From: Bryobacterales bacterium
GTDB lineage: Bacteria; Acidobacteriota; Terriglobia; Bryobacterales; Bryobacteraceae
NCBI GenBank assembly: GCA_016721425.1
Contig: JADKID010000030.1
Coordinates: 1-63,780 of the forward strand
Reading direction: 5' to 3'
DNA length: 63,780 nucleotides
Position 1 is the first letter of the stretch. Each line of letters opens with the position of its first letter. A program made the position numbers and the translations under genes. Below, piece by piece: positions 1-9,024 of this stretch. The notes below the pieces were generated by a model, which made no database searches, was not told the DNA's origin, and saw nothing but the letters and a program-made list of their open reading frames with translations.

Positions 1-2120
1 CGCCATCAACGTGAGGACGGCAGAGATCGCACCGTCAAGGTCGCCGGTCGACCTCAGCTCAGCCTCGGCACAGCCCTGGGCGATGCGTGCCTCTCGTCTC
101 GAGCGGACACGCACCCTATCGGCGGCCAATTGGAGACGTTCCAACCGGGCCGAGAGCCCGGCATCAGGGCCCCAAGTTGAGAGCGCCTTTTCCGTGAAGT
201 GGCCGCCTCCGCAAACTTGCCCGCAGCCTCAAACTCAGTGGAACTGGCAAGCGCGGCTTGGAGAGCCTTGGCTCGAAGGGCCTCACTGGTCATGCGTCGG
301 TACTGCTCGCGGAATGTGACCAGAGGCCCATCGAGCGCTGGGTCGGGCCCATGGGCTTCCAAAGCGGCTTCCAGCACGCGAGTTGCCTCCGAAAAGTCAC
401 CCCGTGCGGCGGCTATGTTCGCGGATTCCAACGAACCTTCGATCGACGACTTTCGGTCGCGAGCACGATGCAACGTGCGGACGTGTTCTTTGAGGACGAC
501 CGCTTCCGGGCCACGCCGACAAGGACTCCCCGAGAGAGTTTAGCGCCGACATTGCCTCATCGAGCTTCTGTTGTTCGATGAGGCTGCGCACGTGATTGAT
601 CGTGGCCAATGCTTCGAGATGCCGGCGCGCCTCGCGAGAACTCGGGCTAAGCTCGGCACGATTTCGAGCAAACTGCTGGGTATCTGCCAGGCCGGCTAGC
701 GCCAACTTCGCGCAGGCCTCTGCTTCTGGAAACTTGCCGGCTTCCAGCAAAGACCTCGGCTTCAAGGACTGAAGCTTGGATCGCGCGGGATTGGGCCAGC
801 CGCGATTTTCCGTCTCAAGCTCTCCCAGCAGGCGGCCACATCTGGATCATCCGCATTGATGGCCGATGCCCGCGCCAACGACAAGCGCGCACCGTCCAAA
901 TCGCAACGGTTAAACTGTTCACGGGCACGCTCGACGAAGCGCAGGATTTGCTGGCGCTCGATGTTCGCCTGCACCTCTTTCAACCGCATCTTAGGGTGAC
1001 GCTATCCGGTTGGATTTGAAGGGCGGCCCGAATGTGCTCGGCGGCTTCGCCAAAGTGCTTTGAACTGGACGCAGACTCGGCCCGCTCTAAAAAGTCCTGA
1101 ACACGTTTCCTCTGAATCCGGAGTGAGTTCTCCAGCTGAATACGTGCTCGCCACTCGCGGGCCTTGACGGATTGCGGATCGTACTCAATTGCTTCCCGGA
1201 CAAGCTTCAGTGCCAGATCTGGGTGGTCAAGCGAGTATTCGCGCTCAACCTGTCGAAGCAGGATCGCTGCGCGGGATCGCCGTTCCTTTTCAAGCAGGGG
1301 ACGCAGATCTTGAGCTACATCGTCCATGGTCTCGTAGCGCAGGCTGCGATCCCGCTGGAGACAGTGGTCGATAATCTCTACGAGTTCTGAGGGCGCGTCT
1401 GGCGAATAGCGGCTCGCCTTGGGAATGTCGCGCTGGCTGATCAGAGAGATCATCTGCCCTGTGTAGCCGCGATCCTGAGCACGAAATGGGTGTACTCCAG
1501 TAATGAACTCAAAGGCCGTGACTCCGAAGCCCCAGATATCTGACTGGACATCGGCTTCCTTCCCATCGATTTGCTCGGGCGCCATCCAAGGCACGCTGCC
1601 GATAACAAAGCCTGCGATGGTGTGGCGTTGGGTCTGCTCCTGTGTGATTCGTGCAACACCGAAATCCGTGACCTTGACAGAGCCGTCTTCCGAGCCGCAT
1701 GATGTTGGCGGGCTTAACGTCGCGGTGGATGATGCCTTTTCGTGCGCGTGCTGCAGTCCGAGGCAGGACTCGAACAAGATGGAGTTTGTCCAGAATCGGC
1801 AGAACCGGCCTTTGGTAATGATGTGCGCGAGGTCGCTACCGTCCCAGGAATTCCATGACTAGGTAGGGACGGCCTTCGTGTTCACCGAAGTCGTAGACAG
1901 TCACGATGTTCGGGTGGTTTAGTCCACCAGCGATCTTGGCCTCGGTGCGGAATCGAGCCTGGATCTCTGGATCGTTCTCGGAGTTCAGGACTTTGATCGC
2001 GACATCTCGATTTACGTGCGGGTCGCGCGCCTTGAAGACCCGACCGAACCCGCCCGTTCCAATGATCGACAGGATATCGTATTTGCCGATTTTGGAGTAC
2101 TCGGGATTCACGTCAGTCAA
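1..2120 (-). pseudogene. Broken serine/threonine protein kinase with helical-repeat tail (runs off the window)
   Basis: The start at 2120 gives a normal Hanks-type kinase N-lobe: a glycine-rich loop (GTGGFGRVF), the VAIK lysine, and a hinge ending in VMEFL. An extra base near 1840 then stops the frame. The catalytic loop HRDVKPAN is present around 1700-1730 but in a different frame from the flanking LQHAHEK and DFGVAR (activation loop) segments. DFG, an APE-type WMAPEQ and an SDIWGFG helix follow in one frame to 980. The helical, TPR-like tail then hops frames near 985, 765, 470 and 220. At least eight indels separate the pieces, while the neighbouring flagellar genes have none, so I read this as real decay rather than poor sequence. 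The last readable frame is open to base 1. It probably once encoded a membrane or cytosolic signalling kinase of the type abundant in Acidobacteriota. Confidence 0.8.
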
Positions 2121-2179
2121 TTACCTAAGGCGTTGAGAAGAGAGTCTGGGCTCATTATAGGGCAGTCGCATATCGGAAC

Positions 2180-2935
2180 GTCGGGTGCCCTTGGGGCCGC
2201 CTTCACGTTCGAACAGGTGTTGAGGGAGGTGAAACCCAAGTATGTTGTTGGCCTGACGGCCACGCCGACACGAAAGGACGGGCACCACCCGATCATCTAC
2301 ATGCAGTGCGGGCCCGTCCGGTTCAGCATGAGCGCACGCACGATGACCGACTCGACGCCATTCGAGCACAAGGTCGCTACCCGGTAGACGGAGCTCCGGA
2401 TGGCGCCCGAACTCACGAGGTACGATCCAGGACGTCTACTCGGCGCTCGTCACTGATGCATCGCGAAACGAGATTGTCGCAGCCGACATGGTGCGCGCTT
2501 TAGAATCGAGCCGTTGCCCGCTGCTACTAGCCAGCAGGGTCGAGAATCTCCACTATTTCGAAGCCAAACCGGCAGGTGCTGCCAGGCACATCTTAATTCT
2601 GAGGAGAGGCATGGGGAAAAAGCAGCGCCGAGAAATCGCGGAGGCCTTGGCGTCGGTGCCGGAAAGCGAGTCGCGGGTGATTCTGGCGACGGGCGGCTAC
2701 ATTGGCGAGGGGGTCGCTGACGAGCCTCTGGATATGCTGTTCCTGGCCATGGCGATCTCCTGGAAGGGTACACTACGACAGTATCTGGGCCGGCTGCACC
2801 GGCTACACGACAACAGACGATTCGACCAGGTTCACGATTACGTGGGTAGTTACGTTCCAATGCTGGCGACGACGTACTAGCGCAGGCTCAAGGGCTACGC
2901 AGTGATTGGTTGCTCAATTGAGCACGAGCCCGCGC
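2180..2935 (+). pseudogene. Remnant of a DEAD/DEAH superfamily 2 helicase
   Basis: Recognisable helicase sequence begins abruptly with AFTFEQVL, then KYVVGLTATPTRKDGHHP (motif III, TAT) near 2240-2290. The frame hits a TAG at 2385 where homologues read through, continues as TELRMAPELT, shifts frame near 2420 into IQDVYSALVTD, and runs on through GKKQRREIAEAL, the motif V-like ATGGYIGEG and the motif VI-like QYLGRLHRLHD. A second TAG at 2878 interrupts the tail, which still reads RRLKGY afterwards. Walker A and the DEAH box are missing, so the first half is gone. The style matches helicase modules of plasmid or island conflict systems. It directly abuts the dead kinase gene on the other strand and the RepA-like gene downstream. 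Confidence 0.8.
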
Positions 2936-2983
2936 CACACCACCCGGGAGCCAACAGAACCCAATGTGCCGCCAGTTCGAATG

Positions 2984-3922
2984 TCATGGGGCGGTCGGGT
3001 TGGGCACGGCGCGGATGGATGAGCAAGGTGCAATTTCAAGGTGCAATCCTCTTGGGGAGATTCTGGCCGGGCACTCCGGCCAGATCACCCGAATCGCAGC
3101 CAACCACCTTTCTAACTCGGCACGGAATCGACGGGGCCGGGAGTATTCGACTGAGCCAAGTTGGGTCACCAAGCCAAACTCGCCGAAGATCGGAATCGAC
3201 TCGGTTCCTTTTGCCGTAAAGCACCGATAGGTGAGCCACATGAACAGATCGAGGACGGCTGGCGCCGCGGCGAGCACCTTCACCGCCTCCATGTCCGCCG
3301 GAATGGGATGCGCGGTCATCTCGCTGTAGAACTCGTCGCTGAGCACGATCACATTCTCAAACTGTTCGCCAAGCGCTTGCCGATCCGGGTCTCGGTTGTA
3401 CCAGATCCGGGCCTCCCGCATGAAACTGAATCGACTCCGATGAACGACTCGCGCACAGGCCTTCATCGACTCAGTACCGAAGAAAATCGTCGCGCCGAAG
3501 ATGCGTTCAAAGGCGGCCACCAGTCGCCGATACTCCTTCCCACCCTTCGCCATTCCGAAGCTGTCCAGCATCTCTGCTGCCGACCTGAAACGGATGACCT
3601 GCGATTGCTGCCGGACAGCGAGTGTGGCGAGGAAGATCGGCACGAGGCGGTCTTGGCCAAACGGCAATCCGAAGTCGGGGTGGCCCGTGACTTGAAGAGT
3701 GAAGTGCCCGTTTCGACGTTCGTAGAGGAGTTGTCCCACCGGTGGACGGCGAATCGGTAGCCCGCAAAGGACAAACGGGCGCGAACTGAAGCCCAGGGAT
3801 TGACTGCCTGGTCCCGTTCTCTCCGGACCAGGTGGATCCCTCCACCTGCCGAAGTGACTTCGATTGGAGCTCAGGAGTCGTCCTCGAGATCCCGGCCAGG
3901 ATGTGCCCGCCCGTTCTGGCAC
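2984..3922 (-). CDS. Plasmid replication protein, RepA family (orphan)
   Basis: A 312-residue protein. From about residue 45 (RPFVLCGLPIRRPPVGQ) it resembles the plasmid RepA C-domain family (PF04796 type): FTLQVTGHPDFGLPFGQDR, then LATLAVRQQSQVIRF, a GMAKGGKEYRRL helix, a C-terminal half with DEFYSEMTAHPIP, and the hallmark MWLTYRCF segment near residue 235. Such proteins initiate plasmid replication by binding iterons. The first 40 residues are arginine/serine/proline-rich and look like non-coding sequence, so the true start may be internal or the 5' end may be damaged. It has no partition genes, no visible origin repeats and no operon partners, and sits between a dead helicase and a half tRNA. 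This suggests a stranded plasmid gene rather than a working replicon. Confidence 0.6.
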   Translation of the reverse strand: MPERAGTSWPGSRGRLLSSNRSHFGRWRDPPGPERTGPGSQSLGFSSRPFVLCGLPIRRPPVGQLLYERRNGHFTLQVTGHPDFGLPFGQDRLVPIFLATLAVRQQSQVIRFRSAAEMLDSFGMAKGGKEYRRLVAAFERIFGATIFFGTESMKACARVVHRSRFSFMREARIWYNRDPDRQALGEQFENVIVLSDEFYSEMTAHPIPADMEAVKVLAAAPAVLDLFMWLTYRCFTAKGTESIPIFGEFGLVTQLGSVEYSRPRRFRAELERWLAAIRVIWPECPARISPRGLHLEIAPCSSIRAVPNPTAP

Positions 3923-4150
3923 AAATCAGCGATCGGCGTCACTAGACCACCACGCGCCCTCGCCGGAACTGTCCGGACGGCCTCATTGAGCGACTCTCGA
4001 GGCGTTAGTTTTGAGGGCTTCAGCAGGGCCTGCCGATTTTACTCCGATTAATGCGTTAAGGCCGGTTTTCGCTAAGGTGCTGAAACTCCATGCATCTCTA
4101 TGGTCCCAATTCACGCCATGGACACAATGTTCTTTATTTTCAATCGACGT
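3923..4150. other. Non-coding stretch upstream of the tRNA fragment
   Basis: I see no credible gene, RNA or strong promoter here. Short open frames on both strands carry no recognisable motif. The D-arm and 5' acceptor strand expected for the tRNA that ends at 4200 are not present in this stretch. Confidence 0.5.
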
Positions 4151-4200
4151 TCAACTTCCCAAGCTGAACGTCGCCGGTTCGAGTCCGGTCTCCCGCTCCA
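4151..4200 (+). pseudogene. 3' two-thirds of a tRNA-Gly(CCC) gene (attachment-site scar)
   Basis: The segment folds as an anticodon arm (4151-4167, loop TTCCCAA, anticodon CCC at 4158-4160, one A-C mismatch in the stem), a 5-nt variable loop, a T arm (GCCGG / TTCGAGT / CCGGT), the 3' acceptor strand CTCCCGC, discriminator T and CCA at 4198-4200. The spacing is exact. The 5' acceptor strand (expected GCGGGAG) and the D arm are missing upstream. Integrases of islands and plasmids commonly recombine in this part of tRNA genes and leave such a 3' copy at the far end of the insertion. No integrase gene is visible in the window. Confidence 0.75.
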
Positions 4201-4208
4201 TAAAATCA

Positions 4209-4241
4209 GGCTCTACGCGGGCTCTACGCTAGGCTCTACGC
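4209..4241 (+). repeat. Three direct copies of GGCTCTACGC next to the tRNA fragment
   Basis: The 10-base word GGCTCTACGC occurs at 4209-4218, 4220-4229 and 4232-4241, spaced 11 and 12 bases apart, starting nine bases after the tRNA CCA. Short direct repeats at helical spacing beside a tRNA attachment site fit integrase arm-type or excisionase sites, or iterons of the nearby RepA gene. They could also be slippage products. The rest of 4242-4399 shows nothing recognisable. Confidence 0.7.
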
Positions 4242-4399
4242 CAACAACGGGGGCAGACCCCAATCCCAGACCTTCCTAAGAACATAGCACCTGCACGCGT
4301 TGCCGGTAGGTGCATCGAGACCGGCAGTAGGTCCGCTGATGCCCTCGCGACTGCAATCGGGTAGCTCGGCGATCTTGCAGTGCTCCCTGGAACACGTGG

Positions 4400-5506
4400 A
4401 TGCGCAAGTTTGGGCTAAAACTCCCGACGCATGTTTCGATGATGAAAAGGAACAGGGAGGATCGTGGTTTGATTTCCTTGAAACACTACCTCGACGAATT
4501 TGAGATGCTTCAGCCAGTGCTGGATGAGTTGAAAGAGAACTACGCGAACTGCCTGCGGGGGAACGCCAGCAGCATGCTGCCGCTTGATGAGAGCATCTCT
4601 CAGGTCAGTAGCCAATTCAGCGCGCTGCTGGACCGGCTTTCCGAGCCGGAAACATGGACACCTCCCGCATTGGCACAACTGCGCGCTGAGGTTTCCAAGC
4701 TCCAAGCCGCCTATAAGGAAAGTGCGACCCGAGCCCTTGCCACTCGGGATGAAGATATTCGGCGCATCCTACAGAGCCTATCCGAGGCGGCCGCGAACCT
4801 CGCGGCTGAGGCCGAAGACAGTGGCACCGGTCTCACGGCGGTGACCAGCAGGCTGGAGGCGTTGAGAAACGTTGACAACCTGACGGAACTGAGGCAGCGT
4901 CTCGAAAAAGATCTTGCCGATCTCAAAGTGGCAACCACAAAGCTCCGCAGCAGCCATGACGGGTACCTGGCGAAGCTGAAGCTGGAACTGACAACTTTCA
5001 AAACGCGCTGGGAAGAGTCCCGGACCGAAGCGATGACGGACGAACTCACGGGTTTGCCGAACCGGAGGGCCGGAGAGAAGGCGATGCGCGGGTTCATCGA
5101 ATCTGGACGAGGCTTCTGCATCCTGCTGCTGGACCTGGACAAGTTCAAGCAGATCAACGATCGCTGGGGCCACCTGGCGGGAGATCTCGTTCTCAAGAAC
5201 TTCTCCAAACGGTTGCGAAACGATGTTCGTGCGACAGACACAGTGTGCCGGTGGGGCGGAGATGAGTTCGTCGTGCTCCTACCCGACTGCACCCTGCGGC
5301 AGGCAGTGGATCGGGCCGGGCGAATCAGTGACTCCTTTGGAATCCCGATGGAGCTGAACCTGGAGGGGCGCACGGTCCGGACGGAAGTCAAGGCGTGTGT
5401 CGGAGCGGCAGAGCATCACGCCGGAGAAACACCGGAAGCCCTGATGCAGAGGGCGGACGAGCGAATGTATCACCTGAAGGGGAACCGCAGGGACGGCGGC
5501 CGGTAA
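4400..5506 (+). CDS. Diguanylate cyclase (GGDEF domain) with helical sensor region
   Basis: Synthesises cyclic di-GMP from two GTP. Residues 1-210 are soluble, helical and charged, with no transmembrane segment or known sensor domain. Residues about 215-365 are a full GGDEF domain: DELTGLPNRR at its start, DLDKFKQINDRWGH, and the catalytic GGDEF at 286-290. The inhibitory product-binding site RxxD is present at 277-280 (RATD), exactly five residues before GGDEF, so product feedback is expected. The start is uncertain: ATG 4400 has no clear Shine-Dalgarno, and ATGs at 4439 and 4442 are alternatives. It converges with fliJ (22-bp gap) and is not in a flagellar operon, but its position beside the island fits a role in the motile/sessile switch (inference). 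Confidence 0.9.
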   Translation: MRKFGLKLPTHVSMMKRNREDRGLISLKHYLDEFEMLQPVLDELKENYANCLRGNASSMLPLDESISQVSSQFSALLDRLSEPETWTPPALAQLRAEVSKLQAAYKESATRALATRDEDIRRILQSLSEAAANLAAEAEDSGTGLTAVTSRLEALRNVDNLTELRQRLEKDLADLKVATTKLRSSHDGYLAKLKLELTTFKTRWEESRTEAMTDELTGLPNRRAGEKAMRGFIESGRGFCILLLDLDKFKQINDRWGHLAGDLVLKNFSKRLRNDVRATDTVCRWGGDEFVVLLPDCTLRQAVDRAGRISDSFGIPMELNLEGRTVRTEVKACVGAAEHHAGETPEALMQRADERMYHLKGNRRDGGR

Positions 5507-5528
5507 CGGCATGGCGGTTCCGGGCCGA

Positions 5529-5975
5529 CTAGGTGCCTGGTTGCCGGCGAGCCCAATTGGCGAGAAACGTCTCACCGGCGACGAGTTCCACATCCTTCAA
5601 GTAGTCCTTGCGCCAGTCTTCGAGGGCTTTTTGTCGAAGGACATTCAGCATTTTTTCTTCGCGGCTGGCCTCCTGAAAGAGACGCTTTGCCTCCTGACAG
5701 CGCTCGTCGGCATCTCGAATTCTGACGTCCAGGCGATTCTCCTGGGTCATGGACACATCGACGAAGTGGCGGAGTTTGAGTAGGTCCGCCCCCGTCAGCA
5801 TGGGGGCAAGTCGAAGTTCGGCAACAGCGGCGTGCCGCTCCTGCCGGACGAGGTCGCGATCACGAATTAACTGCATTCGCACTTGGAGGAGAGCCCGAAG
5901 CTCCAGCTCGCGCTGGAGTGTGCGGGATTGCCGCCAGCGCAACGCGGAGTCGAGTCGGAAACGAAAGCTACGCAT
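5529..5975 (-). CDS. fliJ: Flagellar export chaperone/stalk protein FliJ
   Basis: A 148-residue, almost wholly helical, charged protein beginning FRFRLDSALRWRQ, the usual FliJ opening. FliJ is a coiled-coil stalk that sits in the FliI hexamer, couples it to FlhA and helps recycle export chaperones. It is the last gene of the flgBC-fliEFGHIJ operon, 12 bp after fliI. Sequence conservation of FliJ is low, so the identification rests on length, coiled-coil composition and position. Confidence 0.85.
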   Translation of the reverse strand: MRSFRFRLDSALRWRQSRTLQRELELRALLQVRMQLIRDRDLVRQERHAAVAELRLAPMLTGADLLKLRHFVDVSMTQENRLDVRIRDADERCQEAKRLFQEASREEKMLNVLRQKALEDWRKDYLKDVELVAGETFLANWARRQPGT

Positions 5976-5987
5976 GCGGCGGTCCCC

Positions 5988-7337
5988 TTATTCCAGCAGC
6001 GAGGCGAGTTCCACCAGGTGCTTTGAAGTCTCTTCGGCAGTTGAGGTCACCTTGGCGTTTTGCTTCAGGAATGACTGGATGGATTCGCGATGGGCGATTG
6101 CCCGATCCAGCTTCGGATTGACTCCGGCGACGTGAGCGCCAAGCAGGATCAGGTCTTCCGAATGTCTGTATATCGCCATTGCCTCTCGGATTTTGCGGCC
6201 CGCAGTGAGCTGATTCTCGGTGGAGACATGAGGCGCTAAACGGCTTACCGATTGCAGTACGTCGATGGCGGGATAGTGTCCGGCAGCGGCGAGGTCCCGT
6301 GAGAGGATGAGGTGCCCGTCCAGGATGCCGCGGACGGCATCGCAGATCGGCTCGTTGAAGTCGTCGCCCTCAACCAGCACGGTGAAGAAGCCGGTGATGG
6401 ACCCGTTCTGGAAGTTGCCGACCCTCTCTAGCACGCGAGGGAGCAGGGCAAATACCGACGGAGTGTAGCCGCGTTGGCTGGGCGGTTCACCGGCAGCCAG
6501 ACCGATCTCGCGCTGGGCCATGGCGAGGCGGGTAACGGAGTCCATGATCAGCAGCACGTTGGCCCCCTGATCACGAAAATACTCGGCCACCGTCAGCGCG
6601 ACGAACGCGGCACGGATCCGGACCGGCGCGGGCTGATCGCCAGTGGCGGCAATGGTCACGGAGCGCTTCCTGGAGTTGGCGTTGAGCTCGTTCTCGATGA
6701 ATGCCTTGACTTCGCGATTGCGTTCGCCGATCATGGCGATCACCGTGACGTCGGCCGAGTTGTCCCGGGACATCACGCCCAGGAGGGTGCTCTTGCCCAC
6801 TCCGCTACCGCCAAATATTCCCATGCGCTGGCCTTTGCCACAGGGCAGAAGCCCGTCGATGGCGCGCACCCCGGTGGTAATCGGCTGGGTGATAGCGTTT
6901 CGGCTGAGAGGATTGGGTGGAGTGGCGTAGAGGTTGTAGTGATCTGCGGCGTCGATTGGCCGGCCGCCGTCCAGTGGACGTCCGAGACCGTCGAGCACGC
7001 GTCCCAGCAGGCCCGGCCCGACGCGAAGCAGGGATTGCCCGTGGCGGGCGACGATACGGTCGCCGGGTTGGAGACCACTGGGCTCTTCCAGTGGCATCGA
7101 AAGAACGGTCTCATCACAAAAGCCGATAACCTGCGATAGAAACGTCCGGCCGGTGGATGTGCGAATCTCGCAGAAGTCGCCGACTGCGCTGGCGGGACCG
7201 CAGGATTCCACCAACAGGCCAGACATCCTCTTGACGGTGCCGCTCCAGCAGAATGGATCGATCTGATCCAAGTGCCGAAGGTATCTGGCCGCTTGAAAGG
7301 ACTCCGGGAGATTTGACTCGATGTGCATAGAATCCAT
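5988..7337 (-). CDS. fliI: Flagellum-specific ATPase FliI
   Basis: The 449-residue ATPase of the flagellar type III export apparatus. It has the F1-beta-like fold: an N-terminal barrel (residues 30-100), the LGRVLDGLGRPLDG signature near 111-124, Walker A GGSGVGKS at about 176-183, Walker B LLIMDSVTR, and the FliI/SctN-type LPRVLERVG and GSITGFFTVLVEGDD segments. It works at the cytoplasmic face with FliH and FliJ to dock and release substrates. The start codon follows the fliH stop directly; a second ATG four codons in is possible. Length is typical. Confidence 0.97.
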   Translation of the reverse strand: MDSMHIESNLPESFQAARYLRHLDQIDPFCWSGTVKRMSGLLVESCGPASAVGDFCEIRTSTGRTFLSQVIGFCDETVLSMPLEEPSGLQPGDRIVARHGQSLLRVGPGLLGRVLDGLGRPLDGGRPIDAADHYNLYATPPNPLSRNAITQPITTGVRAIDGLLPCGKGQRMGIFGGSGVGKSTLLGVMSRDNSADVTVIAMIGERNREVKAFIENELNANSRKRSVTIAATGDQPAPVRIRAAFVALTVAEYFRDQGANVLLIMDSVTRLAMAQREIGLAAGEPPSQRGYTPSVFALLPRVLERVGNFQNGSITGFFTVLVEGDDFNEPICDAVRGILDGHLILSRDLAAAGHYPAIDVLQSVSRLAPHVSTENQLTAGRKIREAMAIYRHSEDLILLGAHVAGVNPKLDRAIAHRESIQSFLKQNAKVTSTAEETSKHLVELASLLE

Positions 7338-7997
7338 CTAAATGTGGTCGGCGAGGCCGTAGACGATCTCGGAGAAGTGCGTTTCCAGCTTTGCGTCGAG
7401 GGTGCCACGGCTGGTCTGATACAGCATGTCTCCCAAGGCCAGTGTGTTGTCCGGCACGACCTCGACATTGGTGACGCCAAGACTCTCGAGCTCAGCTGTA
7501 ACCCGTCCAACGAACTGCGGGTGGAGATGGACGGCTTGGAGATCAGTCCTGGAGACCTTGGCCAGGCCCGCCTGAAGCAGACCCATCACGCAATCGGGAT
7601 CGAGCGTCAGTTCGCGGTGTACGACCCGACGGGCGACAGCGAAGCAGAGCTCCAGGAGTTCCTTCTCGGCCTCGCGCCGGATGCGAGGCTTCATTTCGGC
7701 AAGCAAAGAGATAGATTGGGCCAGACGTCCGGCGACGACCTCGAGTTCCTGGCGGAGGGCGTTCTCGGTCGCGCTCTTTCCGTCCGCAAACCCGCTCCGA
7801 TATCCCTCCAGCCGGGCATCATCCAGCTCTTGCTGGAGCCGATCTATCTCCGACTGAACGGCGTTGCGGCGCTCCTCCACAACTTCGGGAGGGCGGTCCG
7901 GCATCTCCAATCCAGTGGGACTGTGGGACTCCCGGCTTCGGATCTGCCAAGGGCGGACATTGTGTCCATGCGAACTGGAGAGCAGTCTAGACGACAT
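7338..7997 (-). CDS. fliH: Flagellar assembly protein FliH
   Basis: A 219-residue protein with a central long helix (EVVEERRNAVQSEIDRLQQELDDARLEGYRSGFADGK), including the GxxxG-like spacing typical of FliH/YscL, and a C-terminal V/A-ATPase E-subunit-like domain (KELLELCFAVARRVVHREL onward). FliH binds FliI and anchors it to the C-ring. The ATG lies inside the last codons of fliG (11-bp overlap), which implies translational coupling. The first 30 residues are poorly conserved, so a later start is possible. Confidence 0.9.
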   Translation of the reverse strand: MSSRLLSSSHGHNVRPWQIRSRESHSPTGLEMPDRPPEVVEERRNAVQSEIDRLQQELDDARLEGYRSGFADGKSATENALRQELEVVAGRLAQSISLLAEMKPRIRREAEKELLELCFAVARRVVHRELTLDPDCVMGLLQAGLAKVSRTDLQAVHLHPQFVGRVTAELESLGVTNVEVVPDNTLALGDMLYQTSRGTLDAKLETHFSEIVYGLADHI

Positions 7998-9024
7998 ATT
8001 GCTCAGATCCGGCAGAGCGGAGGTCGATGACGCCGTCGTCTTCCATCTGCCTGACGAACGAGATGATCTGCTGTTGTGCGCTTTCGACCTCGCGGATTCG
8101 CACCGGGCCGGCGGCCTCCATGTCCTCGAGCAGCATCGATGCGCTACTCTTCGACATGGTGCCGAGGAAGTGCTGCCGGACCTCGTCGCTAGTTCCCTTC
8201 AGTCCAATGACGAGAAGCTTGCGATCCAGGCGAGAGACCAGCTCCCGCATCGCCTTGGAGTCGAGCTTCAGAATGTCGTCGAAGATGAAGAGTAGCCGGC
8301 GGATCGAGTTTGCCAACTCGGGGGACTGGTCTCCGACGCTATCGAGCAACTGCGCGCCGATCTCAACGGGGAGGTGGTTGATGAGTTCCGCCGCCAGATG
8401 AACTCCCCTTGCCGGCTCACGGCTGGAACTGGTGCTGGATTCAGCCCGCTCCAGCACGGAAGCGGCAATCAAGCCGGCCACGTCCGGATCGGTATTCTCC
8501 AGAGCCGCCATGCGCGTCAGGACCTCGTGCCGGTACTCGGCCTCAAATGACGCGAATACGCGGGATGTGAAGAGTGGGGGGAGATAGGCAGCAAGCACGG
8601 CCGTGGCTTGTGGATGTTCCGATTCGAGAATGCGCGCGAGCAATTCCGGATCCACCGTCGATAGGCGCGCAAGAGGCGCGGACGGCACATCGGAGTTGTC
8701 TTGGAGCCGCTGCTCCATTTGGCGGGCGAAGTCTTCGCCGAACGCACCAGTGAGGACCCTCCGGGCGTAACCGGCTCCGCCGTACCCCAGAATCTCGCGA
8801 CGCGAGAGCTTTTCTTCGAACTCCTGAAGTGTCGTCGCGGCCTCGATGGAGGATACTGTTCCGAGGTTGGAGAGCCCGATACTGAGCAGTTCAATTTCGC
8901 GAGGCTCCAATTGCCGCAGGAGGCTCGCACTGGTCTCCACTCCGAGAGACACCATCAAGACCGCGGCCTTGCGAATTCCGGGACTGGTGTTGGCAATCTG
9001 TGTGTCGTTCTGGGTTGGCTTCAC
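7987..9024 (-). CDS. fliG: Flagellar motor switch protein FliG
   Basis: The rotor protein that contacts the MotA stator and FliF. From the GTG at 9024 it has 345 residues, the usual FliG length. N-domain IRKAAVLMVSLGVETSASLLRQL, a middle ARM-type domain (HPQATAVLAAYLPP, a variant of the usual HPQT signature), and a C-domain with FDDILKLDSKAMRELVSRL and RGxR-like charged helices near the torque interface. The GTG overlaps the fliF stop as GTGA and has GGAG upstream, so I prefer it to an ATG at 9066 that lies 45 bases inside fliF. The start choice is inference; the family assignment is clear. Confidence 0.95.
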   Translation of the reverse strand: MKPTQNDTQIANTSPGIRKAAVLMVSLGVETSASLLRQLEPREIELLSIGLSNLGTVSSIEAATTLQEFEEKLSRREILGYGGAGYARRVLTGAFGEDFARQMEQRLQDNSDVPSAPLARLSTVDPELLARILESEHPQATAVLAAYLPPLFTSRVFASFEAEYRHEVLTRMAALENTDPDVAGLIAASVLERAESSTSSSREPARGVHLAAELINHLPVEIGAQLLDSVGDQSPELANSIRRLLFIFDDILKLDSKAMRELVSRLDRKLLVIGLKGTSDEVRQHFLGTMSKSSASMLLEDMEAAGPVRIREVESAQQQIISFVRQMEDDGVIDLRSAGSEQYVV

